Assembly: GCA_028704385.1 (NCBI GenBank)
Contig: JAQVLA010000025.1
Coordinates: 1 to 32,719, forward strand
DNA length: 32,719 bases
Direction: 5' to 3'
DNA from: Bacteroidales bacterium
Lineage (GTDB): Bacteria > Bacteroidota > Bacteroidia > Bacteroidales > F082
Part shown: piece by piece, positions 8,410-17,746 of the stretch
Numbering within the stretch: the first letter of the stretch is position 1
How the letters are laid out: every line of letters starts with the position of its first letter
Notes under the pieces: model-generated
The model's input: the letters and a program-made list of their open reading frames with translations, nothing else
Told to the model about the DNA's origin: nothing
The model's database searches: none
Translations under genes and position numbers: made by a program

Positions 8410-9174
8410 TTAATCAGCCAGTTCTACCACTACCGGGCAATGATCAGAATGTTTTACATCGGGTAATATGGAAGCCGATTTGAGATCGGGAAGCAAATTT
8501 TCTGAAAGCATATGGTAATCGATACGCCAGCCTTTGTTATTGGCACGGGCATTGGCACGATAGCTCCACCAGCTGTAGTTGTGTGGTGTTTTGTTCATCT
8601 CCCTGAAACTATCAACAAATCCCTGTTCCAAGAAACCCGTCATCCATTCGCGCTCTTCAGGCAAAAAGCCCGAAACAGTTGCATTGCGCACCGGATCGTG
8701 GATATCGATGGCCTGATGACAGATGTTATAATCGCCCGAAAGTATCAGTTTAGGTCGTTCCATTCTAAGCGCTAATACATAATCCTGAAAATCACTCAGC
8801 CACTGCATCTTAAAAGCCTGTCGCTCATCACCGCTGCTTCCGGATGGGTGATAAATACTTACCACACTCAGCTCACCAAAGTCGGCACGCAAAAATCTTC
8901 CCTCATTGTCATATTGCGGTAGGTTCATCCCGTAAACCACATTATCTGGTTGTTTTTTTGAAAGTAAAGCTGTGCCGCTGTAGCCTTTTTTTTGAGCCGG
9001 AAACCAAAAATGGTGATAACCAATTGCTTCAAAATCCAACAAAGGGATTTGCTCGTGCATGGCTTTTATTTCCTGCAAACAAATTACGTCAGGTGCTTCG
9101 GCCTTGAGCCAATCAAGAAAACCTTTGTTGATGGCCGCCCTGATACCATTTACGTTATAGCTGATGATTTTCAT
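8410..9174 (-). CDS. xth: Exodeoxyribonuclease III (AP endonuclease)
   Basis: Class II AP endonuclease/3'-exonuclease of base excision repair, cytoplasmic (no signal peptide). The product is 254 aa, normal for ExoIII/ExoA. Active-site motifs of the EEP fold are complete: SYNVNGIRA (N7), DVICLQEIK (E35, metal ligand), SIYHPSG, LSGDYNI (Asp-x-Asn near residue 147), WRIDYHM (near 218) and SDHCPVV (near 243). GKxFLDWL-like and QKKGYSGTA segments are typical of the XthA branch. It is distinct from the secreted EEP protein at 1638-2927, which has a signal peptide and T9SS tail. Confidence 0.95.
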   Translation of the reverse strand: MKIISYNVNGIRAAINKGFLDWLKAEAPDVICLQEIKAMHEQIPLLDFEAIGYHHFWFPAQKKGYSGTALLSKKQPDNVVYGMNLPQYDNEGRFLRADFGELSVVSIYHPSGSSGDERQAFKMQWLSDFQDYVLALRMERPKLILSGDYNICHQAIDIHDPVRNATVSGFLPEEREWMTGFLEQGFVDSFREMNKTPHNYSWWSYRANARANNKGWRIDYHMLSENLLPDLKSASILPDVKHSDHCPVVVELAD

Positions 9175-9192
9175 AGTAGTCGTGTTAGGCTG

Positions 9193-9200
9193 CGAAGATA
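9193..9200 (-). promoter_or_regulatory. Weak candidate -7 element for xth
   Basis: On the minus strand it reads TATCTTCG, one mismatch from TAnnTTTG, 18 bases upstream of the xth ATG. Spacing is similar to other starts in the window. Confidence 0.3.
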
Positions 9201-9258
9201 CTAAAAGGATTGTTTTTTGCCAGATAAGCTGATCAGTCTACAAGAGGCATACTCTTAG

Positions 9259-9289
9259 TTGCCAGAATGAAAGCAATTTGATAATTTCG
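9259..9289 (+). promoter_or_regulatory. Candidate -33/-7 promoter for the ClC gene
   Basis: TTG at 9259-9261 and TAATTTCG at 9282-9289 (one mismatch to TAnnTTTG) are 20 bases apart, a spacing that fits Bacteroidota promoters. This is the only promoter in the window for which a matching -33 element was seen. It leaves a leader of about 15 bases before the TTG start at 9310. Confidence 0.45.
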
Positions 9290-9309
9290 CCCCATTAAAT
9301 CAAAACCAT

Positions 9310-11082
9310 TTGAAAGCTGAAATCCTTTTACGTCGATTTTTACGCTGGCGCAGCAACCATATCAGCGACAAGCAATGGATGTATGTGCTTAGTGTGGTTG
9401 TGGGCATCCTGGCAGGATTATCAGCCATCATCATAAAACATGCCGCTCATCTGATAAAAGATTTACTAACAAGCGGATTTACCAGTCAATACGAAAACTA
9501 TTTCTATTTCATCTATCCCACTGGCGGGATTTTTCTGGCGATTGTTTTTATGCGATACATTGTAAGGCAGGATGTTGGTCACGGCATACCGGGAGTATTA
9601 TACGCAATCAGCCGTAAAAACGGCATCATCAAAAGGCACAACACCTTTTCGGCTATCATCACCAGTGCTTTTACGGTTGGTTTTGGAGGTTCGGTAGGGC
9701 TGGAGGGGCCAACCGTTTCAACAGGAGCAGCCATCGGATCGAATCTGGGACAGCTGCTGCGTCTCAACTTTAAGCAGATCACTTTGATGATCAGCCTTTC
9801 GAGTGCCGCGGCCATGGCTGCTATTTTTCAGTCGCCCATTGCCGGGATTGTTTTTGCGCTGGAAGTAATCATGATTGATCTTTCGATGGCATCGCTGGTG
9901 CCACTGTTAATAGCCTCACTCACGGCAGTGCTCACTTCTTATTTTATGATGGGACAGGCAGTTATGTATCCCATTGAATTACACGAAACCTTCGACCCTT
10001 CCAATACAGTGTATTATATGGCTCTCGGTGTTTTGGCAGGCCTCATTTCAGCCTATTTTACACGGGTGTATATTCTTACGGAGAACTTCTTTAAACGTTT
10101 TGGTAGTGTGTGGAAACGTTTTCTGATTGGCAGTGTGCTGCTCGGTGTGCTGATTTTCTTTTTTCCGGCACTTTATGGCGAGGGTTACGAAGCCATCAAC
10201 CAAAGTTTGCAGGGCAATTATAGTGCACTCTACAACAACAGTATTTTCTTCCCCTACAAAGATATCGGCTGGGTGATTTTTTTACTTTTCGTGGCCATTA
10301 TTTTAATCAAAGCCTTTGCCACCGCTTTCACTTTTGGTGCAGGAGGCGTGGGAGGTGTTTTTGCCCCTGCACTTTTTATTGGAGCTTTCACGGGATTATT
10401 TTTTGCCTTATTTACAAATCAGCTTGGACTCGGCGATCTCAATGCCGGTAAATTCGCACTGGTGGGTATGGCAGGTATGATTGCAGGCATCCTTCATGCA
10501 CCGCTCACTGGAATCTTTTTGATTGCTGAAATTACTAATGGTTACTCACTCTTTGTGCCGCTGATGATCGTGAGTACCATCTCATTTGCCACCGTAAAAG
10601 CTTTCAACACCAATTCGGTTTACACTTATCAACTGGCAGAGCGTGGAGAATTACTTACCCATAATAAAGACCGCAGCATATTAAATATGATGAGCCTGCG
10701 ACGGCTTGTCGAAACGAATTTCAGTGTGGTAAGGCCTGGCACTAATTTGCGCGATTTGGTGGGGATCATTGCACAATCCAAGCGCAATATCTTCCCGGTT
10801 GTGGATGAAGATGAAACTTTTTTAGGGCATATCCTCATGGACGATGTGCGCAACATTATGTTTGATACGGATCTGTACGATACTACTGTTGAAAACCTGA
10901 TGGTGAAGCCACAGTATATCATCGATCCCGGCGAACCCATGGCTGAAGTGGCACATAAATTTCAGGAATCGGGCAAGTATAATATTCCTGTAGTGCACAA
11001 AGGACGTTATCTGGGTTATGTGTCGCGTGCCAATGTGTTTTCGACTTACCGTAGAAAGCTGAGTGAGATTTCGGATGATTAG
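9310..11082 (+). CDS. ClC-family chloride channel/antiporter with C-terminal CBS pair
   Basis: Membrane protein of 590 aa, a ClC core (about 25-435) followed by two CBS domains (about 455-590) that usually bind adenine nucleotides. ClC signatures: GHGIP (91-95 region, His91 where ClC-ec1 has the selectivity Ser), GSVGLEGP with the gating glutamate E132, and GAGGVGGVFAPALF around residues 344-356. In GIVFALEV the position matching the internal proton glutamate (E203) of E. coli ClC-ec1 is V186, as in ClC channels. Chloride is the probable ion, as the fluoride-type signature is absent. The start is a TTG at 9310; the next ATG in frame falls just before the first membrane helix and would lose a basic N-terminus. 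Confidence 0.9.
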   Translation: MKAEILLRRFLRWRSNHISDKQWMYVLSVVVGILAGLSAIIIKHAAHLIKDLLTSGFTSQYENYFYFIYPTGGIFLAIVFMRYIVRQDVGHGIPGVLYAISRKNGIIKRHNTFSAIITSAFTVGFGGSVGLEGPTVSTGAAIGSNLGQLLRLNFKQITLMISLSSAAAMAAIFQSPIAGIVFALEVIMIDLSMASLVPLLIASLTAVLTSYFMMGQAVMYPIELHETFDPSNTVYYMALGVLAGLISAYFTRVYILTENFFKRFGSVWKRFLIGSVLLGVLIFFFPALYGEGYEAINQSLQGNYSALYNNSIFFPYKDIGWVIFLLFVAIILIKAFATAFTFGAGGVGGVFAPALFIGAFTGLFFALFTNQLGLGDLNAGKFALVGMAGMIAGILHAPLTGIFLIAEITNGYSLFVPLMIVSTISFATVKAFNTNSVYTYQLAERGELLTHNKDRSILNMMSLRRLVETNFSVVRPGTNLRDLVGIIAQSKRNIFPVVDEDETFLGHILMDDVRNIMFDTDLYDTTVENLMVKPQYIIDPGEPMAEVAHKFQESGKYNIPVVHKGRYLGYVSRANVFSTYRRKLSEISDD

Positions 11083-11234
11083 GCGGAGGTTGATGGGTTG
11101 AAGAGTTATCCGTGTTGTCGTGCTTCTCTGGTTATCATTGTTAGATTTTGCCGAAATAATCTTATCAGTGATTTAAAGAGTTTAAAACCAAAACTATTTC
11201 ACACGGATTGAATCAATTATCATTACGATATGAT

Positions 11235-11242
11235 TAGCTTTG
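11235..11242 (+). promoter_or_regulatory. Candidate -7 element upstream of the response regulator
   Basis: TAGCTTTG matches TAnnTTTG, but lies 86 bases before the ATG at 11329, so the leader would be longer than for most genes here. Confidence 0.3.
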
Positions 11243-11328
11243 CGTGAAGCATTATAGCTATGTCCTGAACATTCTAATTTTTAGGCTATGAAGCTTAAAA
11301 CTATTGTCAATCTTCATTTAAAGCAAAC

Positions 11329-11715
11329 ATGGATACTCCAGATTTTAAATCGCATACCTTGCTGATTGCAGAAGATAATCTCCAAAATTTTCGGTTTTTT
11401 GCATTAGCGCTCAAGCCAACAGGTATTGTGATATATCATGCCAAAACCGGTGCCGAAGCAATAGCCCTTTGCAAGAAACACCAGCCCGATCTGGTTTTAA
11501 TGGATGCCATGATGCCTGAACTTTCGGGATTTGATGCTACCTGTGAAATAAAAAAGCGCTACCCGGCCATTCCGGTAATCATGCTAACTGCTTATGCCAC
11601 TCCCGCTTCCATCCGTGAGGCCGTAAGTGCCGGCTGCAACGACTACCTGGCTAAACCTGTAAACAAAAGTCTGCTATATGCCTATATCCAAAAATGGCTG
11701 ATTGGTACTGCCTGA
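11329..11715 (+). CDS. Single-domain response regulator (CheY-like receiver)
   Basis: Protein of 128 aa that is just a receiver domain. It has the acidic pocket in LLIAEDN (about 12-18), the phospho-accepting Asp in LVLMDAMMPELSGFDAT (about residue 61), the conserved Thr in VIMLTAYATP and the Lys in DYLAKPV near residue 106. There is no output domain, so it must act by protein contact or as a phosphorelay intermediate. The gene stands alone with 246 bases before and 285 bases after it. Its partner kinase is not adjacent; the receiver of the hybrid kinase at 4712-7903 has similar motifs (MDLKMP against MDAMMP), but no link is proven. Confidence 0.9.
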   Translation: MDTPDFKSHTLLIAEDNLQNFRFFALALKPTGIVIYHAKTGAEAIALCKKHQPDLVLMDAMMPELSGFDATCEIKKRYPAIPVIMLTAYATPASIREAVSAGCNDYLAKPVNKSLLYAYIQKWLIGTA

Positions 11716-11763
11716 GCTTATTTTGACTTTTATTTTGATCCCAGTTCTGCACGATAGTTAATT

Positions 11764-11818
11764 TACTGCCAAGCTTAATTAGTTATATATCAATTATTTG
11801 CTAAACTTAAAGGCAGTA
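11764..11818. repeat. Imperfect inverted repeat downstream of the response regulator
   Basis: TACTGCC (11764-11770) and GGCAGTA (11812-11818) are exact inverted copies separated by 41 AT-rich bases. It lies between the response regulator and the TPR regulator and could be a terminator arm, an operator or chance. Confidence 0.25.
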
Positions 11819-11967
11819 TTCTTTGGACAGATTAACAAAACCCCTGGTTTACAATTTTTGATAAACTGAGGGAATTGTTAAAATATAAACCGAAAGTTCT
11901 ACAATTTTGTTATCCTATTATCTGTATTTTACTTGTTAATTTTTTCTTAATAATAAATTCAATCTTC

Positions 11968-11975
11968 TATTTTTG
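11968..11975 (+). promoter_or_regulatory. Candidate -7 element for the TPR-HTH regulator
   Basis: TATTTTTG matches TAnnTTTG and ends 25 bases before the ATG at 12001, at the end of a very AT-rich 285-base gap. Confidence 0.4.
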
Positions 11976-12000
11976 TGCTTGATACAAACCTTACATATCC

Positions 12001-14016
12001 ATGAAATCAGGCTGGCAGCAATACGCATTCGCCCGTTTTAGCGCTTTGATTCTCCTTATTATATTTGCTACATTATCGCTTTTAGCTACAGAAATCGACT
12101 CTGCACATTATTGGAGACAACAACTCAAAACCAGTCCCGACATTAATCAAAAAGCACAATACTACTACGATCTGGCTGCTGAATACTGGTATCGCAATGC
12201 CGATAGTTCTGTGTATTTCGCCCGCGAAGGTCTACAACTGGACACCACCACAGTGAAACCTGAACTTTATGGTAAACTTTACTTTGCTTACGCCATTGCA
12301 AATGCTAATTTGGGCGAATCCGATTCAGCTTTGTATTACCTTCAAAAAAGTCGTAAATTTTTCAAAAAACACAAAAACACTTTTTGGGAACACCGCAGTC
12401 TGGAACAAATTGGAGGGCTTTATCGCGAAACGGGCCAGCTGGATAGCGCACTGATTTTTCTGGAAGCAGCCAGAATCTATTTTGTTGAAATACAAGATTC
12501 TGCCTCTATAAATTCTGTATTGATGAACACGGGTAATGTGTGGCTCGATAAAGGCCGCAATGTAATGGCTCTTAAGTTATATCTGGAAGCTGCTGCTTAT
12601 GACAAGGCATTTGAAACCTCCGTGGATGGCGCTATTGTAAAACTAAGCATGGCAATTATCAATGGAAATTTGGGCAGTCTTTTTAAGGAGATCGAGCACG
12701 CTAAACACACTTATTATTTTGGCCAATCGCAGCAGCTTACTGAGGAAGCAAAGCAGGTGTTTCAGCAAAAAAAACACCAAACAGGAGTTTGCTATTCGGT
12801 GATGAACGAAATTGCTATACACATTAGCAGGGGCGATTTTAAAAAAGCCGATAGTTTATATCAGCAGTATCAATCCTGTGCCAGATCAAACGACAGCAGG
12901 CTGATCTTTTCATTTGCTTTTAATCAGGCCAGGGTAATGGCTGAAACCGGAAAGCCCGACAGCGCGCTTGTGCTGCTGCAAAAAATCGACAGTTTGCAAG
13001 GCCGTTTGCTAATTCCACCGCTTTTTTACGAATCACAGCTGTTGAAAGCCACATTGCTGTATGATCAGGACGAAAAACAAAAAGCCTATCAACTGGCCGA
13101 AAACGCTATCAAATGGTTTGAAGCCAATGAAGCAGATTATCAACTTTATCAGGCTCTTGTAATACTTCAACAATGGCAACAAACCGATGGCAAACTGGCC
13201 GAAGCCCTGCAGACAGCAGCACAAAAAGCAACAGCCTTCGAAAAAATAACTGCTGATGCCACCAACGAACTTTTTGATGAGCTAAGAATCAAATCGGAAC
13301 AGAAATTACTGCAACAACAGCTACTCTTATCCGAAACCAAACAAAAACAACAACGGCTTCGCTTCAATATCCTGTTGCTCTCCAGCATTTTCCTGCTGCT
13401 TGCTATCCTGATGATTAACCGAATACTTTTTGTTCAACGCAAAAAAGTAAGGCTGGAAAAATTGCTTGTCGAGGAAGAATCCCTAAAGCTAAAAGCTCAA
13501 AACCTACACCAGACCGAACAGCTGAATAAAGCAGAACTGGAGAGGCAGTTGCAGGCCGAGCTGGCAAAAAGTCTTGAACTCGAAAATGAAGTGAAAGAGC
13601 ACAAGCTTTTGCTGCAATCGCTCAAACAAACCAGCCTCACCCAACTCAACCAAACCACCCGCGAAAAACTGGAGTCGTTTAAAAATGCCATGTCGCGTCG
13701 CCGCGATCAGGAAGCCTACAGCACCCTGCTCAATCAGCTTGACAAAGCATCATCACGCGAGCCCCTGGCCGATTTCGAAGAAGTGTTTCTGCAGATGCAC
13801 CAGGGATTTTATGAAAAGCTGCTGTCCATCAACGCACAACTTAGCCGCAGCGAACTACACCTGTGTGCGCTTTTGCGCCTTAACCTGCCCAGTAAAGAAA
13901 TTGCTGAACTGCTACACATCACTGTTGGTTCGGTAGATCAAAAACGTTTTGCTGTGCGCCAAAAACTAAAGCTTAACACAGATCAAAACCTGACCAATTT
14001 CCTGATTCAACTCTGA
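12001..14016 (+). CDS. Membrane-anchored TPR, coiled-coil and HTH regulator
   Basis: Protein of 671 aa with the layout of Bacteroidota membrane-tethered regulators. An N-terminal signal/anchor (about 10-30) is followed by a long helical region of tetratricopeptide repeats (about 45-420, e.g. the SDSALYYLQKSRKFF and LDSALIFLEAARIYF units). A transmembrane helix (about 456-478, ILLLSSIFLLLAILMI) is followed by a charged coiled coil (480-570) and a C-terminal LuxR/GerE-like helix-turn-helix (about 614-656: LSRSELHLCALLRLNLPSKE, then IAELLHITVGSVDQKR). The TPRs would be periplasmic and the HTH cytoplasmic, so it may carry an envelope signal to DNA or to the neighbouring genes downstream. Targets are unknown; the C-terminal HTH is well formed. 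Confidence 0.82.
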   Translation: MKSGWQQYAFARFSALILLIIFATLSLLATEIDSAHYWRQQLKTSPDINQKAQYYYDLAAEYWYRNADSSVYFAREGLQLDTTTVKPELYGKLYFAYAIANANLGESDSALYYLQKSRKFFKKHKNTFWEHRSLEQIGGLYRETGQLDSALIFLEAARIYFVEIQDSASINSVLMNTGNVWLDKGRNVMALKLYLEAAAYDKAFETSVDGAIVKLSMAIINGNLGSLFKEIEHAKHTYYFGQSQQLTEEAKQVFQQKKHQTGVCYSVMNEIAIHISRGDFKKADSLYQQYQSCARSNDSRLIFSFAFNQARVMAETGKPDSALVLLQKIDSLQGRLLIPPLFYESQLLKATLLYDQDEKQKAYQLAENAIKWFEANEADYQLYQALVILQQWQQTDGKLAEALQTAAQKATAFEKITADATNELFDELRIKSEQKLLQQQLLLSETKQKQQRLRFNILLLSSIFLLLAILMINRILFVQRKKVRLEKLLVEEESLKLKAQNLHQTEQLNKAELERQLQAELAKSLELENEVKEHKLLLQSLKQTSLTQLNQTTREKLESFKNAMSRRRDQEAYSTLLNQLDKASSREPLADFEEVFLQMHQGFYEKLLSINAQLSRSELHLCALLRLNLPSKEIAELLHITVGSVDQKRFAVRQKLKLNTDQNLTNFLIQL

Positions 14017-14040
14017 TTTCAGGCTTCAGAATTCCTGAAA
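14017..14040 (+). terminator. Possible terminator hairpin after the TPR regulator
   Basis: TTTCAGG and CCTGAAA form a 7-bp stem with a 10-base loop immediately after the stop codon. No T-run follows, so intrinsic termination is uncertain. Confidence 0.3.
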
Positions 14041-14202
14041 GGCCTCCAAAAAACCTCTTAAAACTAAGACGCCATCTTATTGCTATATAGCAAGTTATAA
14101 AAACCACATAAGAATAATATAAGATTTTAGCCACCTGATTTTATTGACAAAGGTGGTGGCAATCCCTTCATTTGCAAGCTGAAAATAATATTATTCAAAG
14201 CT

Positions 14203-14580
14203 ATGTACAATGCACAGGTAATTTTTATGACGCCACCATCTTCCCTGAATCAGAAATTCGTCACACAGCTCAGGCGAAATTTTTCGGAAGTGATTCACCT
14301 GCCCGATTTGGAATCATTTGAAGTTATGCTGCACAACCCGGCCTTCCGGTTCGAACTTTTAATTGCCGACAGCAGCTTACTTTCGACATCTTTTGCCGAC
14401 AGTCTTCAAAGCTATAAAATACGTCATGCCGATCCACTTTTGATCTGTGTCGGGCCTTATTCATCCGAAATCATGCATAAAGCACTGCACTATGGATTTG
14501 ATGAGTTTTTTGCTGCCCTGCCCGGCGGCAAACAACTTATGAAGCTGCTGCAGCAACATCAAATGAAAGTAAATAAATAA
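14203..14580 (+). CDS. Degenerate receiver-like protein (pseudo-receiver)
   Basis: Small cytoplasmic protein of 125 aa. The pattern of hydrophobic strands matches a response-regulator receiver: AQVIFM as strand 1, FELLIADSSLL as strand 3 with D56 at the usual phosphorylation position, PLLICVGPYS as strand 4, then a helix and GFDEFFAA as strand 5. The usual acidic pair after strand 1 is replaced by Thr-Pro, and the Thr and Lys of the switch are not evident. It probably does not take part in normal phosphotransfer. It sits between the TPR-HTH regulator and the LamG surface protein, 34 bases before the latter, so it may be co-transcribed with it. The family assignment rests on secondary-structure pattern only. 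Confidence 0.6.
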   Translation: MYNAQVIFMTPPSSLNQKFVTQLRRNFSEVIHLPDLESFEVMLHNPAFRFELLIADSSLLSTSFADSLQSYKIRHADPLLICVGPYSSEIMHKALHYGFDEFFAALPGGKQLMKLLQQHQMKVNK

Positions 14581-14614
14581 CCAAAAACTATCATAACGCA
14601 TAAAACCAAATACC

Positions 14615-17600
14615 ATGAAAAAGAAAATTTTACCCCTGCTGCTTACCTTGTTGTTCCTAAGTTCAGTGTCGTTTGCTCAAATTGGTGGCTACGCTTTACA
14701 GTTTGACGGGACGAAATATGTAGATTGTGGAAATGGAGCTTCTGTAAATATTACAGGTAAAGCAATTACGCTTGAAGCATGGATTTTTCCAACCGCATTC
14801 TCCACAAATTTTTGGGACAATGTAATAGTAAATAAACTGTCTTCATCGGTTACTCATGGGTATAACTTACGATGCGGAGGAAATGGACAGGTTGAGTTTT
14901 ATGTTTCAAATACTTATGTCAATACAGCAGCTGTTCTTAGTGATGAGGGGAGCATTCAACTCAACACATGGTCGCACCTGGCAGGGACTTATGACGGGAA
15001 AGATGTAAAATTGTATATCAATGGAAAACTGGTGAAAACAACCCCATTTACACTGGACATTGCTGCAACTGATTATCCGCTCTACATTGGAAATCATGGA
15101 AATGTAGAATATCCCGATAGACCATTTATCGGGAGGATAGATGAGGTCAGAGTTTGGAATATTGCCCGCAGCGAAGCCCAAATAAAAGCCAATATGTATA
15201 AAGAACTTGCCGGAGACGAAACCAACCTTGTTGCGTATTACAAGATGAGCAACGGCAGCGGAACAACACTGACAGATAACCAGACAAGCGGAACTAACAC
15301 CGGAACTCTTACATATGGTCCAACATGGAAAGCTTCCGGTGCTTTTGCCGGCTCGAGGCAGGCGCTGGATTTTGATGGTAGTAATGACCATATTAGATTT
15401 AACCCATCCCCTGCTTATAATAATGCAGCCGTTACTGTTGAAGCATGGATAAATTCAACTAGTCCAAGTCCAGAAGAGGTGATTGTTTGTTGGGGAAGCG
15501 ATGCAGGCTTAAATGATAACGTTCAATTCAGAATGTATGAAGGGAAACTACAGTTAGGAATTGATGTAGGCGGCTGGCAATCTGTAATGGGGAATGCATC
15601 AATCAACACGGGTAGTTGGATCCATGTTGCTGTAGTTAAAAACAATAGTTCTGTTTCGCTCTATGTAAACGGTATTCTGGATGCTACCGGAGATATTGAT
15701 TCAAATCCAAATGTTCCAAATTTTTTGATTGGTGCAGCCTTAAAGCAAGGCTCGCTTATTTCAGGGCATTATTTCCCAGGAAAAATTGATGAAGTAAGAA
15801 TCTGGAACACCGCCCGCACCGAAGCCGAAATTCGCGAAAATATGATGAGAAATTTAGCTGGAAATGAAAACGGATTAGTTGCTTACTATAGATTTGACCA
15901 CCTTGATGGCACAACACTTTACGACCAGACTTCCAATGCCAATAACGGCACCCTCACCAATATGGAACCAGCCGACTGGGTAGCCTCCAGTGCCTATACC
16001 ACCTGGATTGGAAGTGAAAGTGATGAATGGGATACTGGCACGAACTGGAGCAATGGAACGCCTTCATTTACTTCAAACATTGGTGTGTATGACTGGAGCA
16101 GCACCGTACCCAATGTAACTGTATATTTCCCCGAAAGAAGCAGCATCGGAGCAGGAAATTTATGGCTTCCGGCTGAGACCAATGCTGAAATTGGGATCAA
16201 TGTGTCTGGCTCTGCTTTTATTGGTGGAACTTTTGATTTTGATGATTTCAGTGAAAATTTAGCAGCAAACCTGATAATTCAAAATGGAAGTACTATCACC
16301 CTTCCGGAAGAAGGTAAACTCACTGTTTCCAATTACCTTGAAAATAAAGGCACACTAACACTAAACAATTTAGCTTCACTGAAAACAGAGGGAAGCATCA
16401 GCAATACAGGCACCATCAATATGCACAAAAGCTTATCAGGAAGCAACGCCTGGCAAATGATCAGCGGTCCGGCAGTGGCGGATATCAGCGATAATGAATG
16501 GAATCCAGCCGATAACGATGATTTTTATGCATGGCTGGAAGCTTCGCCTGGCACTTGGGTCAATTATAAAAATACTACCACTTCACCTACTTTTGCAGAA
16601 GTTAACGTGAGCGACAATTTTGTAGCCGGCAAAGGTTATCTGGTTTCGTATCAAACTGCTACTGTTGAAAAAACCATTACCGGAACACCCAATACAGGTG
16701 ATCATAGTTTTAGGTTGGAAAATGATGACGGTGCTAAAGCATGGGATTACACAGCTGGTTGGAATCTTATTGGCAACCCCTATCCTTCCTTTATCGACTG
16801 GTATTTGGTTGATCACACAGCAACTTCAAAATTTCAGGATGTGTATGCCTATTGGTATAATCCCAACAAAGTTGGTGGCGCAAATTATGAATACATAGAT
16901 GGCAGTAGTGCTGATGCTTACATTGCTCCTTTCCAGGGATTTTTTGTGCTGGTTAAAATGGAAGCTGACGATCTTAACTTCACCTTTACCAATGATATGC
17001 GCACGCATTTTGAAAGTGGTATTGGCAAAGCAAAGGAGACGCAAGGCCTTCGTTTGCGTTTGGGTAATGAAACTTTTTATGACGAAACCAGCATCACCCA
17101 ACAAAATGAAAGCCAACACACCCGCGACAGACTGGATGCCCTCAAAATGTACAGCTTCGATTCGCAGGTGCCACAATTGTACAGCTTCTCTGCTGATGGT
17201 GCTCAACTTGCAATAAACAGCATTCCCACAGCCAACGCTGGATCGCCTGTTGCTCTGGCAGCTTTGTTTCCTGCTGAGGGCACGTACACCATCAGTCTGC
17301 AGCAAAATGATGAATCACTTGCAGCTTCAGGCCTTTTCCTCGAAGACCGGCTGTTGGGTGTATTTCACAAAATTGTAGATGCCCCTTATGTTTTCCTTGG
17401 TGATGCCGGTGAATCCGCCGATCGTTTTTACCTCCATTTTGGCATGGTTGACCTGCCCGAAAACAGCATCGCTTCCAATATCCTCATCTGGCAGCAGGGT
17501 GATATCTTGATGTTAACCGGAATGGATGACTTTACTCAACTTCAGCTTTTTGATATCAATGGCAGACTAATATTGAACACCACCCTTAATCCTGCTGCCC

Positions 17601-17707
17601 AGCAACAAATTGCAGCACCTAAAACTGCTGGGGTGTATATGGTCAGGCTTATAGGGGCTAATCAAATGATTACTGAAAAAGTTGTTGTTTACCAAGCAGC
17701 TATTTAA
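14615..17707 (+). CDS. Large secreted double-LamG protein with T9SS-type C-terminus
   Basis: Protein of 1030 aa. A signal peptide (MKKKILPLLLTLLFLSSVSFAQ) is followed by two LamG/concanavalin-like domains of about 180 aa each (about 25-205 and 250-425). Each starts with the pattern (A)LxFDGxxxY/H and contains TxEAWI and GKIDEVRIWN-like strands. From about 465 there is a T9SS-cargo-type region (WIGSESDEWDTGTNWSNGTP), a beta-rich middle, then a final about 80 residues with LQLFDINGRLI and TAGVYMVRL, typical of type A sorting domains. The double LamG suggests binding to glycans or proteins at the cell surface; no catalytic motif was recognised. It is followed 39 bases later by the PID-CTERM-like gene. 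Confidence 0.88.
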   Translation: MKKKILPLLLTLLFLSSVSFAQIGGYALQFDGTKYVDCGNGASVNITGKAITLEAWIFPTAFSTNFWDNVIVNKLSSSVTHGYNLRCGGNGQVEFYVSNTYVNTAAVLSDEGSIQLNTWSHLAGTYDGKDVKLYINGKLVKTTPFTLDIAATDYPLYIGNHGNVEYPDRPFIGRIDEVRVWNIARSEAQIKANMYKELAGDETNLVAYYKMSNGSGTTLTDNQTSGTNTGTLTYGPTWKASGAFAGSRQALDFDGSNDHIRFNPSPAYNNAAVTVEAWINSTSPSPEEVIVCWGSDAGLNDNVQFRMYEGKLQLGIDVGGWQSVMGNASINTGSWIHVAVVKNNSSVSLYVNGILDATGDIDSNPNVPNFLIGAALKQGSLISGHYFPGKIDEVRIWNTARTEAEIRENMMRNLAGNENGLVAYYRFDHLDGTTLYDQTSNANNGTLTNMEPADWVASSAYTTWIGSESDEWDTGTNWSNGTPSFTSNIGVYDWSSTVPNVTVYFPERSSIGAGNLWLPAETNAEIGINVSGSAFIGGTFDFDDFSENLAANLIIQNGSTITLPEEGKLTVSNYLENKGTLTLNNLASLKTEGSISNTGTINMHKSLSGSNAWQMISGPAVADISDNEWNPADNDDFYAWLEASPGTWVNYKNTTTSPTFAEVNVSDNFVAGKGYLVSYQTATVEKTITGTPNTGDHSFRLENDDGAKAWDYTAGWNLIGNPYPSFIDWYLVDHTATSKFQDVYAYWYNPNKVGGANYEYIDGSSADAYIAPFQGFFVLVKMEADDLNFTFTNDMRTHFESGIGKAKETQGLRLRLGNETFYDETSITQQNESQHTRDRLDALKMYSFDSQVPQLYSFSADGAQLAINSIPTANAGSPVALAALFPAEGTYTISLQQNDESLAASGLFLEDRLLGVFHKIVDAPYVFLGDAGESADRFYLHFGMVDLPENSIASNILIWQQGDILMLTGMDDFTQLQLFDINGRLILNTTLNPAAQQQIAAPKTAGVYMVRLIGANQMITEKVVVYQAAI

Positions 17708-17746
17708 AGACAAAAACGGATTGAAAACCATTAAAATAATACGATC

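Noticed and set aside
11100-11155. Possible third copy of the dispersed repeat in reverse orientation after the ClC gene
   Set aside because: Only a TAACAATGA-like core and loose similarity to block B are present; no block A is found at the expected 81-base offset.
16826-17305. 159-codon minus-strand frame inside the LamG gene
   Set aside because: It lies fully within a well-supported plus-strand gene and has no domain or start signal of its own.
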